Shown: positions 17,493-29,572 of the stretch, piece after piece
How the letters are laid out: each line of letters opens with the position of its first letter
Position numbering within the stretch: the first letter of the stretch is position 1
Source: Symsagittifera roscoffensis
Taxonomy: Eukaryota; Xenacoelomorpha; Acoela; Convolutidae
Length of the DNA: 64,000 nt
Direction: 5' to 3'
Assembly: GCF_963678635.1 (NCBI RefSeq)
Contig: NC_087063.1
Span: 23,006,701 to 23,070,700 of the forward strand
Made by a program: the position numbers and the translations under genes
Notes under the pieces: generated by a model
Seen by the model: only the letters and a program-made list of their open reading frames with translations
What the model was told of the DNA's origin: nothing
Databases searched by the model: none

Positions 17493-17826
17493 GAATCATA
17501 TACTAAACAAAACTAACCAACGCAGCTTACTAAATACCACAAATCATAGAATAACAGCATGACTTAGAAAAGGAAACCAACGGTACCCAAACCGGATTAA
17601 CCCAGTTTAAAACTGGATAATTTATTCTTTTGAAGACTATTACAAAGTCTTAGAAAGAAATAATAAAACACAAAAAAGTCGAAAGACAAACCCATACCAC
17701 AAACAATTTGCTTTTTGGAAAAAGTACATAACCAACAAGACATAAGTAAAACCACAACAAACCCAACATAAAACGTTGTCACATAACAGGACCCCTCACA
17801 AACACCGCATGAAATCATACTCCCAC

Positions 17827-17894
17827 TCCTGGCCTAACCCACCAGGAAAGGACGTCCTGAGCATGCTCTATAGCCGGCCTAACCCACCGCGCTA
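17827..17894 (+). other. Structured RNA element: twin CCTAACCCA-loop hairpins around two abutting palindromes
   Basis: Hairpin 1 has TCCTGG (17827-17832), loop CCTAACCCA (17833-17841), CCAGGA (17842-17847). Hairpin 2 has TAGCCGG (17871-17877), the identical loop CCTAACCCA (17878-17886), then CCG, a bulged C and GCTA (17887-17894). Between them two perfect 10-bp palindromes touch each other: AGGACGTCCT (17849-17858) and GAGCATGCTC (17859-17868). Same loop on unrelated but complementary stems points to selection on RNA structure. Such palindromes are used for genome dimerisation in retroviruses; packaging or export signals are other options. Confidence 0.6.
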
Positions 17895-18591
17895 CATCCA
17901 CGCTTTGTGACCACACCTTTATTTTTAATAAGAGCTACTCAAGGGTGAGTAACTCCTCAAAATAACCGAACTAAAACAAAAAGCTTTTGTGAAAACAACT
18001 AACTAAAATCATTATTAAAAAATATATTAAACTAATAAAAGATTTATAAAATGTAAAATTACATGATGCAATATATAGATCAGAATACAACACCAAGGAC
18101 GAACATCAAAAGACAAGACGACCTCACTACACTCGAGAGAGAATGACCAACTACAATCGATATGCCGCTCACAATCACAACTCAAAGGATTTAGAGTACG
18201 ACTTGACTTCGCAGAAAAGGACTTCATTGAACTAGACCAATGACCACCTCGATGTTCAAGTATACGTACAGATCCGAGTAACCAGGCATCCCCTCCACGC
18301 ACAATCTCCACGCCATTCCCGAGCTAGATCAAACACAAAAGAAGTTCTCTCCGAAGAACAGAAAAACCTGACATAGCCAACCATTCTGAAACCAGAATTG
18401 ATGCTGTTGCAGAGACTCAGTCGTTGTCACAAGAAGAACACAACGTCTTGTGTCCTCAATTCCAGATCCCTGGAACTTCCTTAACAAAAAGGAAACAAAA
18501 GAAAAATGATGTTCGCCAAATACCAACGTCCATCATCCATCCTTGAACTACAGAAGAACTGTTCTAAAAAACTCTGTAAAACCCGGATGGG
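17895..18591 (+). other. 3' region before the LTR with short open frames
   Basis: No long ORF. From about 18050 base composition becomes less AT-rich and short open stretches appear, for example an Arg/His/Tyr-rich frame near 18072-18240 and an Arg/Lys-rich frame of about 70 codons at roughly 18325-18543. These could be exons of a small spliced accessory protein or chance openings. The last bases before the LTR (GGATGGG) are the only candidate for a polypurine tract. Confidence 0.3.
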
Positions 18592-19001
18592 TGGAACCTG
18601 ATCTAAACTATATTTTATGATTGGATAAATTAAATGTTTTACCAATGTAAAGTATTTAATATTAACCAATCATGATCCATCTAACTAACAACCCACTTAT
18701 TTGTAAGTGCTGAAGTTACTTGTAATTTCAGCACCAGAGAGATTTGAATTTAACTTAGAAATTAGTTGGACTCTCCCGAGCACTTCAGCAGCCGCAATAA
18801 ACCAGTATACCCTAGATCTATTGAGCCTAGCAGAGACTAGTTAAACAACCTGAGACTAGATAGTATAAGAGTAAGATTAGGATCGGTATTAGACTAAGAA
18901 GTTGCACGAATCTATCCGGCCGAAAATAAGATAGCGTGACGAGCAGACGGTGTACCCTATCCGAAATTACTCTATGAGTTATACACCCCAGTCCTAACTC
19001 A
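18592..19001 (+). repeat. 3' LTR (410 bp)
   Basis: Copy of 89-498 at a constant offset of 18503; I see no mismatch. It carries the AATAAA signal at 18796-18801 and ends CTAACTCA directly before TTGA. Confidence 0.95.
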
Positions 19002-19005
19002 TTGA
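19002..19005. repeat. Target-site duplication TTGA, right copy
   Basis: Matches 85-88. It is the last resolved sequence before the gap. Confidence 0.85.
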
Positions 19006-19205
19006 NNNNNNNNNNNNNNNNNNNNNNNNNNNNNNNNNNNNNNNNNNNNNNNNNNNNNNNNNNNNNNNNNNNNNNNNNNNNNNNNNNNNNNNNNNNNNNN
19101 NNNNNNNNNNNNNNNNNNNNNNNNNNNNNNNNNNNNNNNNNNNNNNNNNNNNNNNNNNNNNNNNNNNNNNNNNNNNNNNNNNNNNNNNNNNNNNNNNNNN
19201 NNNNN
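19006..19205. other. Assembly gap of 200 N
   Basis: Exactly 200 undetermined bases. Translated frames that run through it are not real. The true distance between the retroelement and the following sequence is unknown. Confidence 1.
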
Positions 19206-19671
19206 ATTTTATTGTTAGTTCTTTTTGTGTTAGTTCTGAAATTTTTTTTCGATATTTTGCTACATTTTCTTTTCGAAGGTCTTGAAGCTCTCCTCTTAAT
19301 ATGTTTACCAAACACTCGTTCAGAAACCGCAGGAAGCCTTCTGGACAATTGAGAATGAACTGTTTTCGAAGTTTTAAAGGAAATTTTTGAAATTTTGGGA
19401 AAATCAAGAATTTTTTTGTGCTCATTGCCCACAAACGTTGTCTCTGTTCCAGCTGGTAAATAAGATTTTGATGGAACTGAACCACTATTAGACAAAAACT
19501 AAGTGAATCAACTGTTTGTGGGGTTGAACCAATAAGAAAATTACCGTATGGACGGATTTTGCCTGATGGTGCATCTTGATACCACTCTTTCAAATGAGAT
19601 TCTAGACCTAGTAGTATAATTAATGTATTTATTTGTAAAACATCTCTAGATGATTTGAACAAGACTAACAA
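19206..19671 (-). pseudogene. Minus-strand ORF fragment cut by the gap
   Basis: A minus-strand frame of about 155 resolved codons runs into the gap. Its last resolved part (PEGFLRFLNECLVNILRGEL, then a Lys/Arg-rich segment) resembles a short conserved protein that I associate with genes found near the family B polymerase of large viral-like DNA transposons. The match is from memory and not tested. A second minus frame is open over part of the same stretch, so a frameshift is likely. The C-terminus is hidden in the gap. Confidence 0.45.
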
Positions 19672-20891
19672 GTGCGTGTTTTGAAACTCTACATCTCTTC
19701 AAAATTTGCTATGATGAAACAAATTGTTTTTGATGTACTTTGTATTCAGAACCCTTTGTCTTCAGGCAGTTGCAATCTTTTTTACAAATTTTTTGGAGAT
19801 TGAAATGTCTTCACAAGAATCATCAAAAATAGCAGATACTTAATTCCGTAATTAGGAAGATTTTCAATTTAGTCAAAATCTATTCTTGGATAAATTTAAC
19901 GTTTTTTTTAATTGCATTTGACTATAAAGAGGTTCATAATGTTGATAAAAGTAGCGATTTTCATCGAATACTGGTTGAGAAGTATCAGTTTCCAACCAAT
20001 CAAAAATAAGTTAAAACTTTTCAGATCCACCTGGATAAACTAGAAAAATAAAAATTGGTAGGTATTGTTCTATTCATGGCTTTGAAGAAGATAAAATGTA
20101 ACCGACTGTACTTGATAAGATAGCTACCCAAAATATCATTTTTTCACATGTTGTGGATAACGTTATTTGAACGATTGCACATACTAGCATCAAAACTAAA
20201 AAAAAAACTGGCGCAGAAAAACTTAAAGAGATCTACTAGATGTACGTCCAAACAATTTCCTTGATTTTTGCTCATGATTTTTTTCATCAGAACAAACTCT
20301 TTTAAAATCAAGGGCTTGTCACCTTGATCGAGCATGTAAACTTCAAAAAAACGTGATTTTCTTTCTGTACTGTGAAAATTATTTTGCATGACGAAATGGG
20401 TAGTTGCTACCCATCGAATCATTTTCTTCATCTTTGAAAACCAACTTCTGATCTTTTGAACATGCGTAGTCATCCAAGTTTCTATCCTTTGTTTCTAAAA
20501 TTTTGACAGAATTTCAAACTTTTCATAAATTTTTGCAAAAAATTCCGTTGCTGAGGCTACTAGATTTTTCATTATTTTTTTTAGCTCAGCATATTGTTTG
20601 TAACCGCTGCTCCAACTTATTTTATGAAGAAGCTTTGTAGACCAAGTAAGTTGGGTTGTGGTTTTCAGTTTTTTGGGAGGAAGAAAGGAATATCCTACAG
20701 TTTTCCCATCCTTATAATTTCCTTACTCTTTCACTATTTTGTTTTCAAAAAATTCAATATCCAATACAACCAGGCTCATTATTTTAACTGTTTTTTCTGG
20801 AGTTTCTTGGTTGAAATAACTAACAATGGAACAATGCATGTATTGATGAAACAAATATTTTAACATGTAAACAGAAAATTGACCAGTCGAG
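19672..20891 (-). pseudogene. Decayed minus-strand coding remnants
   Basis: Minus-strand frames with protein-like composition but many stops. The longest is 109 codons at 20144-20473 (start MTTHVQKIRSWFSKMKKM), rich in Lys, Phe and Met, with no recognisable domain. These probably belong to the same broken DNA element as the flanking pieces. Nothing convincing is seen on the plus strand. Confidence 0.3.
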
Positions 20892-23800
20892 TGACCAAGA
20901 AAACATGAACTGGGAAATTAGGAGCAACATAACAAAATCCAGGTCTTTTTTTTCGTAGTAAGTTTCACAAATCCAGCAGAGTCATGTAGATTTGCATACA
21001 ATTTGAAGATTTTGAAGTTTGCAAAAAAAAACCATATAGAAACTTTCGTATCCAATTCCAATTAGACCTACAAATAGAAACTTTTGGTCAATTTTTTTTC
21101 AATGTTATGTCCGGGTCCAAAAAAGTACAGGTGCAAAAAAAAAATTTTCTTTGCGTACATGACAAAAAGCTTGTTTTATTAGCTCAAAAAATCTATGATT
21201 TTTATTCGATATCTCTAGTTTTTTTTCTACACTGTTTTTGCCGATAATAATGCAAGTTTTTTTAACGTTTCACATAACCTAGTAATGAGGGAAACACATT
21301 GACCATTTTTTTATATTGTTCCCTTGATTTTCTTCCATTGATTTTCGTTTTTCTATAAGATCTATCTTTTGGTATCGGATCGGTATTCAATGAAAACTTT
21401 TCTTCTACCAATATGCAGAGTCCACTCATAATGGGATTTTTATGTGCTTTTTCCAAATTGTGCTATTTTGGTATATTTTGTGATTCTATAACAGTTAGTT
21501 TTGTTGAACAATATAAAAAACTCCCAACTAAGTGTGAAGATTGCAGGTTGAATTTATTGAAAAAGCTTTTTTCCAAATAAAACTGAACAAATCAAATACT
21601 TAATGAAAAATTATTTTGGACGATAAATAACTAATTTAAAAATCAAAAATTTGGGACAGTTCTTTGAGTTCGCTCAAAGTATAGTTGACATAGGCTTTTT
21701 GTTTCATTGTTATACTCTCTTTTTCATTAAAGAGCCAAATTTGAATGAAGGGAGGCTTGCTAATAATGTACTTCTTGATCGTTACACAAACTTCTGTTCT
21801 ATTATAGTTTGCTTTGTCCCACAATTTGTTGCAGTTGGCAAGCTCCTGATCCATAGTTGACCCTTTGTCAGAAGTAAGTTCTATTTAGGAACGAGTCCAA
21901 GGTTTTCAGCATCGTGAATAACAGTATTTTTACATGCCGAGGTTGCTTTTTCTTCTTTTTTACCAAGATGGACTTTTTGAGTTGCACTATTTCAATTTTT
22001 TGAATACTTGGAAGTAGGTTTCAAAGTAAACTTTCCCCTTGTAAAATTATTGGGTCCAGGCAAATCTCCTAATTCTTGTATGATTTTTTGAAAACTCAGT
22101 ACAATTGGAACAAGGTTTTTTCTCGAGTGCATTTTGAATATAACAGTAAATTGATCAGATGAAGGGAGATGAGAAAAACGATTTTGAGGTTAAATTAAAA
22201 GGGAAGTAAACTGTATAAGTCAAACAATTAACCATAAAAATAAATAGAACTATAAACGGAATTTTGTGTGAAGTTTCCAAATATGAAACTTGTGCAGGCG
22301 TTAGTGCTTCTATATAAATCAACAAATTTGAGCAAAAATCATTTTTACAGTTGGTTGCTGCTATATGCCAAGCTCTTCCCAGCTTTAATCCACGTTACTG
22401 TAAAAAATCGCTATCTATTTCCATTTCAAATGATCTTTTTGAAAAATAAAAGGAAACCCAAGATTATCCAAATACTTCTGATTGATTCATTTGCAATCAA
22501 TTGTTGCAACGTTGAGTAAGTTTCTTTTTACATATCGAATAATTGACTGCCTTAACAATCTGTATAAAATTAGTTTTTTTCCCATGTCATTTCATCAACT
22601 AGTGAACTTCTAACCAATTTAATCGCGCTGTTCATCACAGTTTTGCAAGAGAAAAAGACAAAACTGTGTCAGTTATTCAAAGAATATGCAAAAGTCTCTT
22701 GAAATTTATAAACAAGATGTAAAATTTTCTTCTGACATATAGGAAGCTGCGAATTTTTTTTCAATTTCTTAAACAAGTTAAAAAAACTCTTATCAGTTTT
22801 TTAAACAAAATGCAATAAAAACGTAAATAACACAATTTAATGTACATTAGAGCTCTCAATAAATAGAAAACTGTTTCATTGCTTCCTTCTCTTTTGCGTT
22901 GATGAGCCAAATCTGATTGTAGGAAAGTTTAATAACAATGTACGTCTTGATCGTGACACAAATTTGTCTTCTACTATATGTTGTTATGTCGTACGCTTTA
23001 TTGCAGTTGGCAAGCTCCTGATCTATAGTTGGCTCTTTGTCAGAATTGAGTTTTAGTTTATGAACGAGTACAAGGTTCTAAGCATCGTAAATAACAATTC
23101 TCCTTCTTTTTCACCAAAATAGACTTGCTTTTTTTTGAGTTGCACCAACTCATTTTTCTTGAATACTTGGAAGCTGGGTTCAAAGTAGTCTTTCCCCTCT
23201 TAAAATTTTTTTTTTTCAAACAAATCTCCTAATTCTTGTATGATTTTTTGAAAATTCAATACGACTGGAACCAGTGTCTTTTCTTGAGTAAATTTTGAAT
23301 AGATGAGTAAAGTGATCAGATGTGGAAAATTGAGACAAAAATTTTTGATAATAAATTAAAAGCGAAATAAAGAATATGTCATTTAATTAAACATAAAAAG
23401 AAATAGAACTATAATCGAAGTTTTTTATGAAGTTTCCAAACATGGAAATTGTGTAGGCGATAGTGCTTCGTTATAAATCCACAACACTAAGCGAAAATCA
23501 TTGTTACATTTGGCTGCTGCTAAGTGCCAAGCTCTTCTCAGCTTTAATTCAAGTTACTGTAAAAAATCGCTATTAGTTTCCATTTCCAGTGATCTTTACG
23601 GAAAAAAATAGTAACCAAAAATTAACCACAAACTTCTGATTGATTCAATTTGCGATGAATTATAACAACTTTGGGTAAATTTCTTTTGACATTTCAAATA
23701 ATCAATTGCTTTTACACTCTGTACAAAAACAGATTGTTTTCCAAATTTATTTCATCAACTCGCGAAACTTTTAATCAAATTAGTCAAAAAAAAATTGTCT

Positions 23801-24532
23801 CGGTTGTTCAAAGAGTATGCAAAAATGTTTCAGTTTTTGGACGATAGGCAAAAAATTTTCAAGTATTTGTACTTTTGTGCAAATTTTTACTGTTTTTTAT
23901 AACAATAACATGTGAGCAAAAATTGTATTGCTATTAATTTTGTTCCAATTGTTTTTTCAATCATTTGGTGTATTTTACACTGAGTTAATTATCTCTGCTC
24001 CTTCTTTCGTTCAAAAGTAAACTCTTCGATTGAGTAAGTTACATTACTAAACCTGATAAATCTTTTTTGTTCGAAACAAACGTCTAAAAATTACAAAAAA
24101 AATAAGAGTCAATATCTACTTCATCAAAATGAAATTCAACTGCATTTTTTTCTATATTACAGAATTTCGAGGAAATTCAAATATTTTTTGATATACGTTT
24201 TTCGAAAAATTATAAAAATCATTAGAAAATCACTGTTAGAAAACGCTAGACTCTGATTGTTTTATCTTGTACAAACAGTGTTACTAAAAAAATTCTCGGT
24301 TCTGATTGCTTGATATTCCCGAAGCCTTTCTTCTTGATTTTTCAAAAATTAAAAGCAATCGCTCTTTACTTTGTATAACTACTGGAATTTGCTAACATTA
24401 TACTGAACAATTCAAGTTCAGTATAAATATTCAATTAATTTTTTGGGACATTTCAAATCTCCTATAGTTGTAGGTACCGTGTGATTTTATTTAATTTTGG
24501 TTCATGCTAAAGCTCCCACTTTTTTTAAAAAA
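20892..24532 (+). repeat. Array block 1: segment S, modules B and A, tail
   Basis: Segment S (20892 to about 21600) recurs only at 25549. Module B core is at 21651-21860 and module A core at about 22855-23050. The minisatellite is nearly lost here (about 23820-23880). The tail holds the inverted repeat at 24398-24426. Confidence 0.75.
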
Positions 24533-24724
24533 ACCGTCACTCATTAGGAATGAGAAAGTGAAATGCCAGGATTATGACAAAGAGTACAGGAGAGCCAATG
24601 CAGCACGACATCTCTGAGTTATTTCTTGTCCTGATTGTAATTTTTGTACTTAAAACCAGCAGGAAAAATTTATTTTTCCATGGCAGCAAAAATCAATTTA
24701 AAACCACACGAAAGTCAAGCAAAT
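24533..24724 (+). pseudogene. Polymerase pseudogene stub
   Basis: Only the first ~190 bp of the polymerase region remain, from the CCGTCACTCATTAGG landmark. The sequence jumps directly into module A at about 24725, so everything from the zinc-finger region onward and the whole of module B are deleted. Confidence 0.6.
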
Positions 24725-25548
24725 GTAAAGTTATTGTACATTAGAGCTCTCAATAAACAGAAAATCGTTTTAACTTTGGAAAAGTTCTTTGAATTGATTC
24801 AAAGTATAGTTGACATAGGCAACTTGTTTTATTGCTCCCTTCTCTTTTGCCTTGATGAGCCAAATCTGATTGTAGGAAAGTTTAATAACAATGTACGTCT
24901 TGATCGTGACACAAATTTGTCTTCTACTATATGTTATTATGTCGTACGCTTTATTGCAGTTGGCAAGCTCCTGATCCATAGTTGGCTCTTTGTCAGAATT
25001 GAGTTATAGTTTAGGAACGAGTACAAGGTTTTAAGCATCGTAAATAACAGTATCTTCAACTGCAATCATTGCTTCTCCTTCTTTTTCACCAAGATAGACT
25101 TGCTCTTTTTTTTTGAGTTGCACCAACTCATTTTGCCTGAATACTTGGAAACTGGGTTCAAAGTAGTCTTTCCCCTCTTAAAATTTTTTGGTTCAAACAA
25201 ATCTCCTAATTCTTGTATGATTTTTTGAAAATTCAATACGATTGGAACCAGTGTCTTTTCTTGAGTAAATTTTGAATAGATGAGTAAACTGATCAGATGT
25301 GGAAAACTGAGATAAAAAATTTTGATAATAAATTAAAAGCGAAATAAAGAATATATGTCATTGAATTAAACATAAAAGGAAATAAAACTATAACCCAAGT
25401 TTTGTATGAAGTTTCCAAACATGGAAATTGTGTAGGCAATAGTGCTTCGATCTAAATCCACAACACTAAGCGAAAATCATTGTTACATTTGGCTGCTGCT
25501 AAGTGCCAAGCTCTTCCCAGCTTTAATTCAGGTTACTGTAAAAAATCG
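24725..25548 (+). repeat. Array block 2: lone module A, truncated
   Basis: Module A core at 24735-25009, then its 3' half, cut at about 25548 where the sequence switches within a few bases to segment S. This is a recombination junction. Confidence 0.7.
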
Positions 25549-28500
25549 CTGACCAAGAAAACATGAACTGGGAAAATAGGTGCAACATAACAAAATCCAG
25601 GTCCTTTTTTTTCGTAGTAAGTTTCACAAATCCAGCAGAGCCATGTAGATTTGCATACAATCTAAAGATTTTGAAGTTTGCAAAAAAAAACCATATAGAA
25701 ACTTTCGTATCCATTTAGACTTACAAATAGAAACTTTTGGTCAATTTTTTTTCAATGTTATGTCCGGGTCCAAAAAAGTACAGGTGCAAAAAAAATTAAA
25801 ATTTTCTTTGCGTACATGACAAAAAAGCTTGTTTTTTAGCTCAAAAAATCTATGATTTTTATTCAATATCTCTAGTTTTTTTTCTACATTGTTTTTGCCG
25901 ATAATTATACAAGTTTTTTGAATGTTTCACATAACCTAGTAATGAGGGAAACACATTGACCACTTTTTTATATTGTTCCCTCTGTAGCTAAAAAGATTGA
26001 TTTTTTTTCCATTGATTTTCGTTTTTCTATAAGATCTATCTTTTGGTATCGGATCGGTATTCAATGAAAACTTTTTTTCTACCAATATGCAGAGTCCACT
26101 CATAATAAGATTTTTGTGTGTTATTTCCAAATTGTGCTATTTTGGTATATTTTGTGATTCTATAAGAGTTAGTGAAAAATTTTGGACTGTTTTTATTGAA
26201 CAATATAAAAAACTCACAACTAAGTGTGAAGTTTGCAGGTTGAATTTATTGAAAAAGCTTTTTTCCAAATAAAACTGTACAAATCAAATATTTAATGAAG
26301 AATTATTTTGGACGATAAGTAATTAATTTAAAAATCAAAAAAACGTATAAACAAATTTTAATGAACATTATAGTTCTCAACGAACATAGAGTCTTCTTAA
26401 ATTTGGGACAGTTTTTTGAGTTCGCTCAAAGTATAGTTGACATAGGCTTTTTGTTTCATTGTTATACTCTCTATTTCATTAAAGAGCCAAATTTGAATGA
26501 AGGGAGGCTTGCTAATAATGTACTTCTTGATCGTTACACAAACTTCTGTTCTATTATAGTTTGCTTTGTCCCACAGTTTGTTGCAGTTGGCAAGCTCCTG
26601 ATCCATAGTTGACCCTTTGTCAGAAGTAAGTTCTATTTAGGAACGAGTCCAAGGTTTTCAGCATCGTGAATAACAGTATTTTTACATGCCGAGGTTGCTT
26701 TTTCTTCTTTTTTACCAAGATGGACTTTTTGAGTTGCACTATTTCAATTTTTTGAATACTTGGAAGTAGGTTTCAAAGTAAACTTTCCCCTTGTAAAATT
26801 TTTGGGTCCAGGCAAATCTCCTAATTCTTGTATGATTTTTTGAAAACTCAGTACAATTGGAACAAGGTTTTTTCTCGAGTGCATTTTGAATATAACAGTA
26901 AATTGATCAGATGAAGGGAGATGAGACAAACGATTTTGAGGTTAAATTAAAAGGGAAGTAAACTGTATAAGTCAAACAATTAACCATAAAAAGAAATAGA
27001 ACTATAAACTGAATTTTTGTGTGAAGTTTTCAAATATGAAACTTGTGCAGGCGTTAGTGCTTCTATATAAATCCACAAATTTGAGCAAAAATCATTTTTA
27101 CAGTTGGTTGCTGCTATATGCTAAGCTCTTCCCAGCTTTAATCCACGTTACTGTAAAAAATCGCTATCTATTTCCATTTCAAATGATCTTTTTGAAAAAT
27201 AAAAGGAAACCCAAGATTATTCAAATACTTCTGATTGATTCATTTGCAATCAATTGTTGCAACGTTGAGTAAGTTTCTTTTTACATATCGAATAATTGAC
27301 TGCCTTAACAATCTGTATAAAATTAGTTTTTTTCCCATGTCATTCCATCAACTAGTGAAGTTTCTAACCAATTTAATCGCGCTGTTCGTCACAGTTTTGC
27401 AAGAGAAAAAGACAAAACTGTCTCAGTTATTCAAAGAATATGCAAAAGTCTCTTGAAATTTATAAACAAGATGCAAAATTTTCTTCTGACATTTAGGAAG
27501 CTGCAAATTTTTTTTTCAATTTTTTAAACAAGTTAAAAAAACTCTTTTCAGTTTTTTAAACAAAAGCAATAAAAACGTAAATAACACAATTTAATGTACA
27601 TTAGAGCTCTCAATAAACAGAAAATCTTTTTAACTTCAGAAAAGTTCTTTGAATTGGTTCAAGGTATAGTTGACATAGGCAACTTGTTTCATTGCTTCCT
27701 TCTCTTTTGCATTGATGAGCCAAATCTGATTGAAGGAAAGTTTAATAACAATGTAGGTCTTGATCGTGACACAAATTTGTCTTCTACTATATGTTGTTAT
27801 GTCGTACGCTTTATTGCAGTTGGCAAGCTCCTGATCTATAGTTGGCTCTTTGTCAGAATTGAGTTTTAGTTTATGAACGAGTACAAGGTTCTAAGCATCG
27901 TAAATAACAATTCTCCTTCTTTTTCACCAAAATAGACTTGCTTTTGTTTTGAATTGCACCAACTCATTTTTCTTGAATACTTGGAAGCTGGGTTCAAAGT
28001 AGTCTTTCCCCTCTTAAAATTTTTTTTTTCAAACAAATCTCCTAATTCTTGTATGATTTTTTGAAAATTCAATACGATTGGAACCAGTGTCTTTTCTTGA
28101 GTAAATTTTGAATAGATGAGTAAACTGATCAGATGTGGAAAATTGAGACAAAAATTTTTGATAATAAATTAAAAGCGAAATAAAGAATATATGTCATTTA
28201 ATTAAACATAAAAAGAAATAGAACTATAATCGAAGTTTTTTATGAAGTTTCCAAACATGGAAATTGTGTAGGCGATAGTGCTTCGTTATAAATCCACAAC
28301 ACTAAGCGAAAATCATTGTTACATTTGGCTGCTGCTAAGTGCCAAGCTCTTCCCAGCTTTAATTCAAGTTACTGTAAAAAATCGCTATTAGTTTCCATTT
28401 CCTACTGAAAATAAATAGTAGCCAAAAATTAAGCACAAACTTCTGATTGATTCAATTTGCGATCAATTGTTACAACGTTGAGTAAATTTCTTTTGACATT

Positions 28501-29572
28501 TCAAATAATCAATTGCTTTTACAATCTGTACAAAAACAGATTGTTTTCCAAACTTATTTTATCAACTCGTGAAGTTCTTAACCAAATTAGTCTCGGTTGT
28601 TCAAAGAAAATGGAAAAATAGCTTTAAACTTATAAACAAGATGTCATATTTTCTTCTGATCTTTATGAAGCTACAAAAGTTTTAACAATTTTTTAACAAA
28701 TTACAAAAACTTTTCTGTTTTTTTACTAAAATGCGAAAAAAATTTCAATTTTTTTTTGTTTTTTGAAAAACGCTAAACTGCTTCACTTTTTTTTAGCAAA
28801 AAAACCAAAACTGTTTCAATTGTTTTTTTGACAAGCTGCAAAAAAATTTTCAGTTTTTGACAAGATGCCAAAAATGTTTCAGTTTTTGGACGATAGGCAA
28901 AAAATTTTCGAGTATTTGTACTTTTTGCAAATTTTTACTGTTTTTTATTACACTAACATTTGTGCAAAAGTTGTATTGCTATTAACTTTGTTCCAATTGT
29001 TTTATCATTTGGTGTATTTTACACTGAGTTAATTATCTCTGCTCCTTCTTTCGTTCAAAAGTAAACTCTTCGATTGAGTAAGTTACATTACTAAACCTGA
29101 TAAATCATTTTTGTTCAAAACAAACGTCTAAAAATTACAAAAAAATAAGAGTCAATATCTACTTCATCAAAATGAAATTCAACTGGATTTTTTTCTACAT
29201 TACAGAAGTTCGAGGAAATTCAAATATTTTTTGATATACGTTTTTCAAAAAATGATAAAAATCATTAGAAAATCACTGTTAGAAAACGCTAGGCTCTGAT
29301 TGCTTTATCTTGTACAAACAGTGTTACTAAAAAAAATTCTCGGTTCTGATTGCTTGATTTTCCCGAAGCCTTTCTTCTTGATTTTTCAAAAATTAAAAGC
29401 AATCGCTCTTTACTTTGTATAACTACTGGAATTTGCTAACATTATACTGAACAATTCAAGTTCAGTATAAATATTCAATTAATTTTTTGGGACATTTCAA
29501 ATCTCCTATAGTTGTAGGTACCGTGTGATTTTATTTAATTTTGGTTCATGCTAAAGCTCCCACTTTTTTCAG
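25549..29572 (+). repeat. Array block 3: second copy of segment S, modules B and A, minisatellite, tail
   Basis: Repeats block 1 at an offset of about 4.66-4.76 kb. B core 26361-26612, A core 27594-27869, minisatellite about 28620-28930, inverted repeat 29442-29470. It keeps a fuller minisatellite than block 1. Confidence 0.8.

Larger units (their letters stand above)
89..19001 (+). mobile_element. Giant Env-bearing LTR retrotransposon, structurally complete
   Basis: An 18,913-bp element bounded by identical-looking 410-bp LTRs (TG...CA) and a 4-bp TTGA target duplication. The order LTR, primer site, Gag-Pol with RT-RNase H-integrase, Env-like ORF, LTR is that of Ty3/Gypsy elements with an envelope gene. 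Most such elements are 5-10 kb; this one has a 1.25-kb leader, extra ORFs before and after the Env-like gene, and 1.6 kb of 3' non-coding DNA. The coding frames are long and unbroken, which with matching LTRs suggests a very recent, possibly active insertion. The plus strand is visibly rich in A and C and poor in G. No obvious polypurine tract precedes the 3' LTR (GGATGGG is the closest), which is odd. Confidence 0.95.

Noticed and set aside
17833-17886. CCTAACCC as telomere-like repeat
   Set aside because: Only single copies sit in hairpin loops, with no tandem (CCCTAA)n; the structure explains them better.
18827-19671. Long frames on both strands running across 19006-19205
   Set aside because: They are artefacts of translating through the run of N; only the minus-strand part right of 19206 has protein-like sequence.
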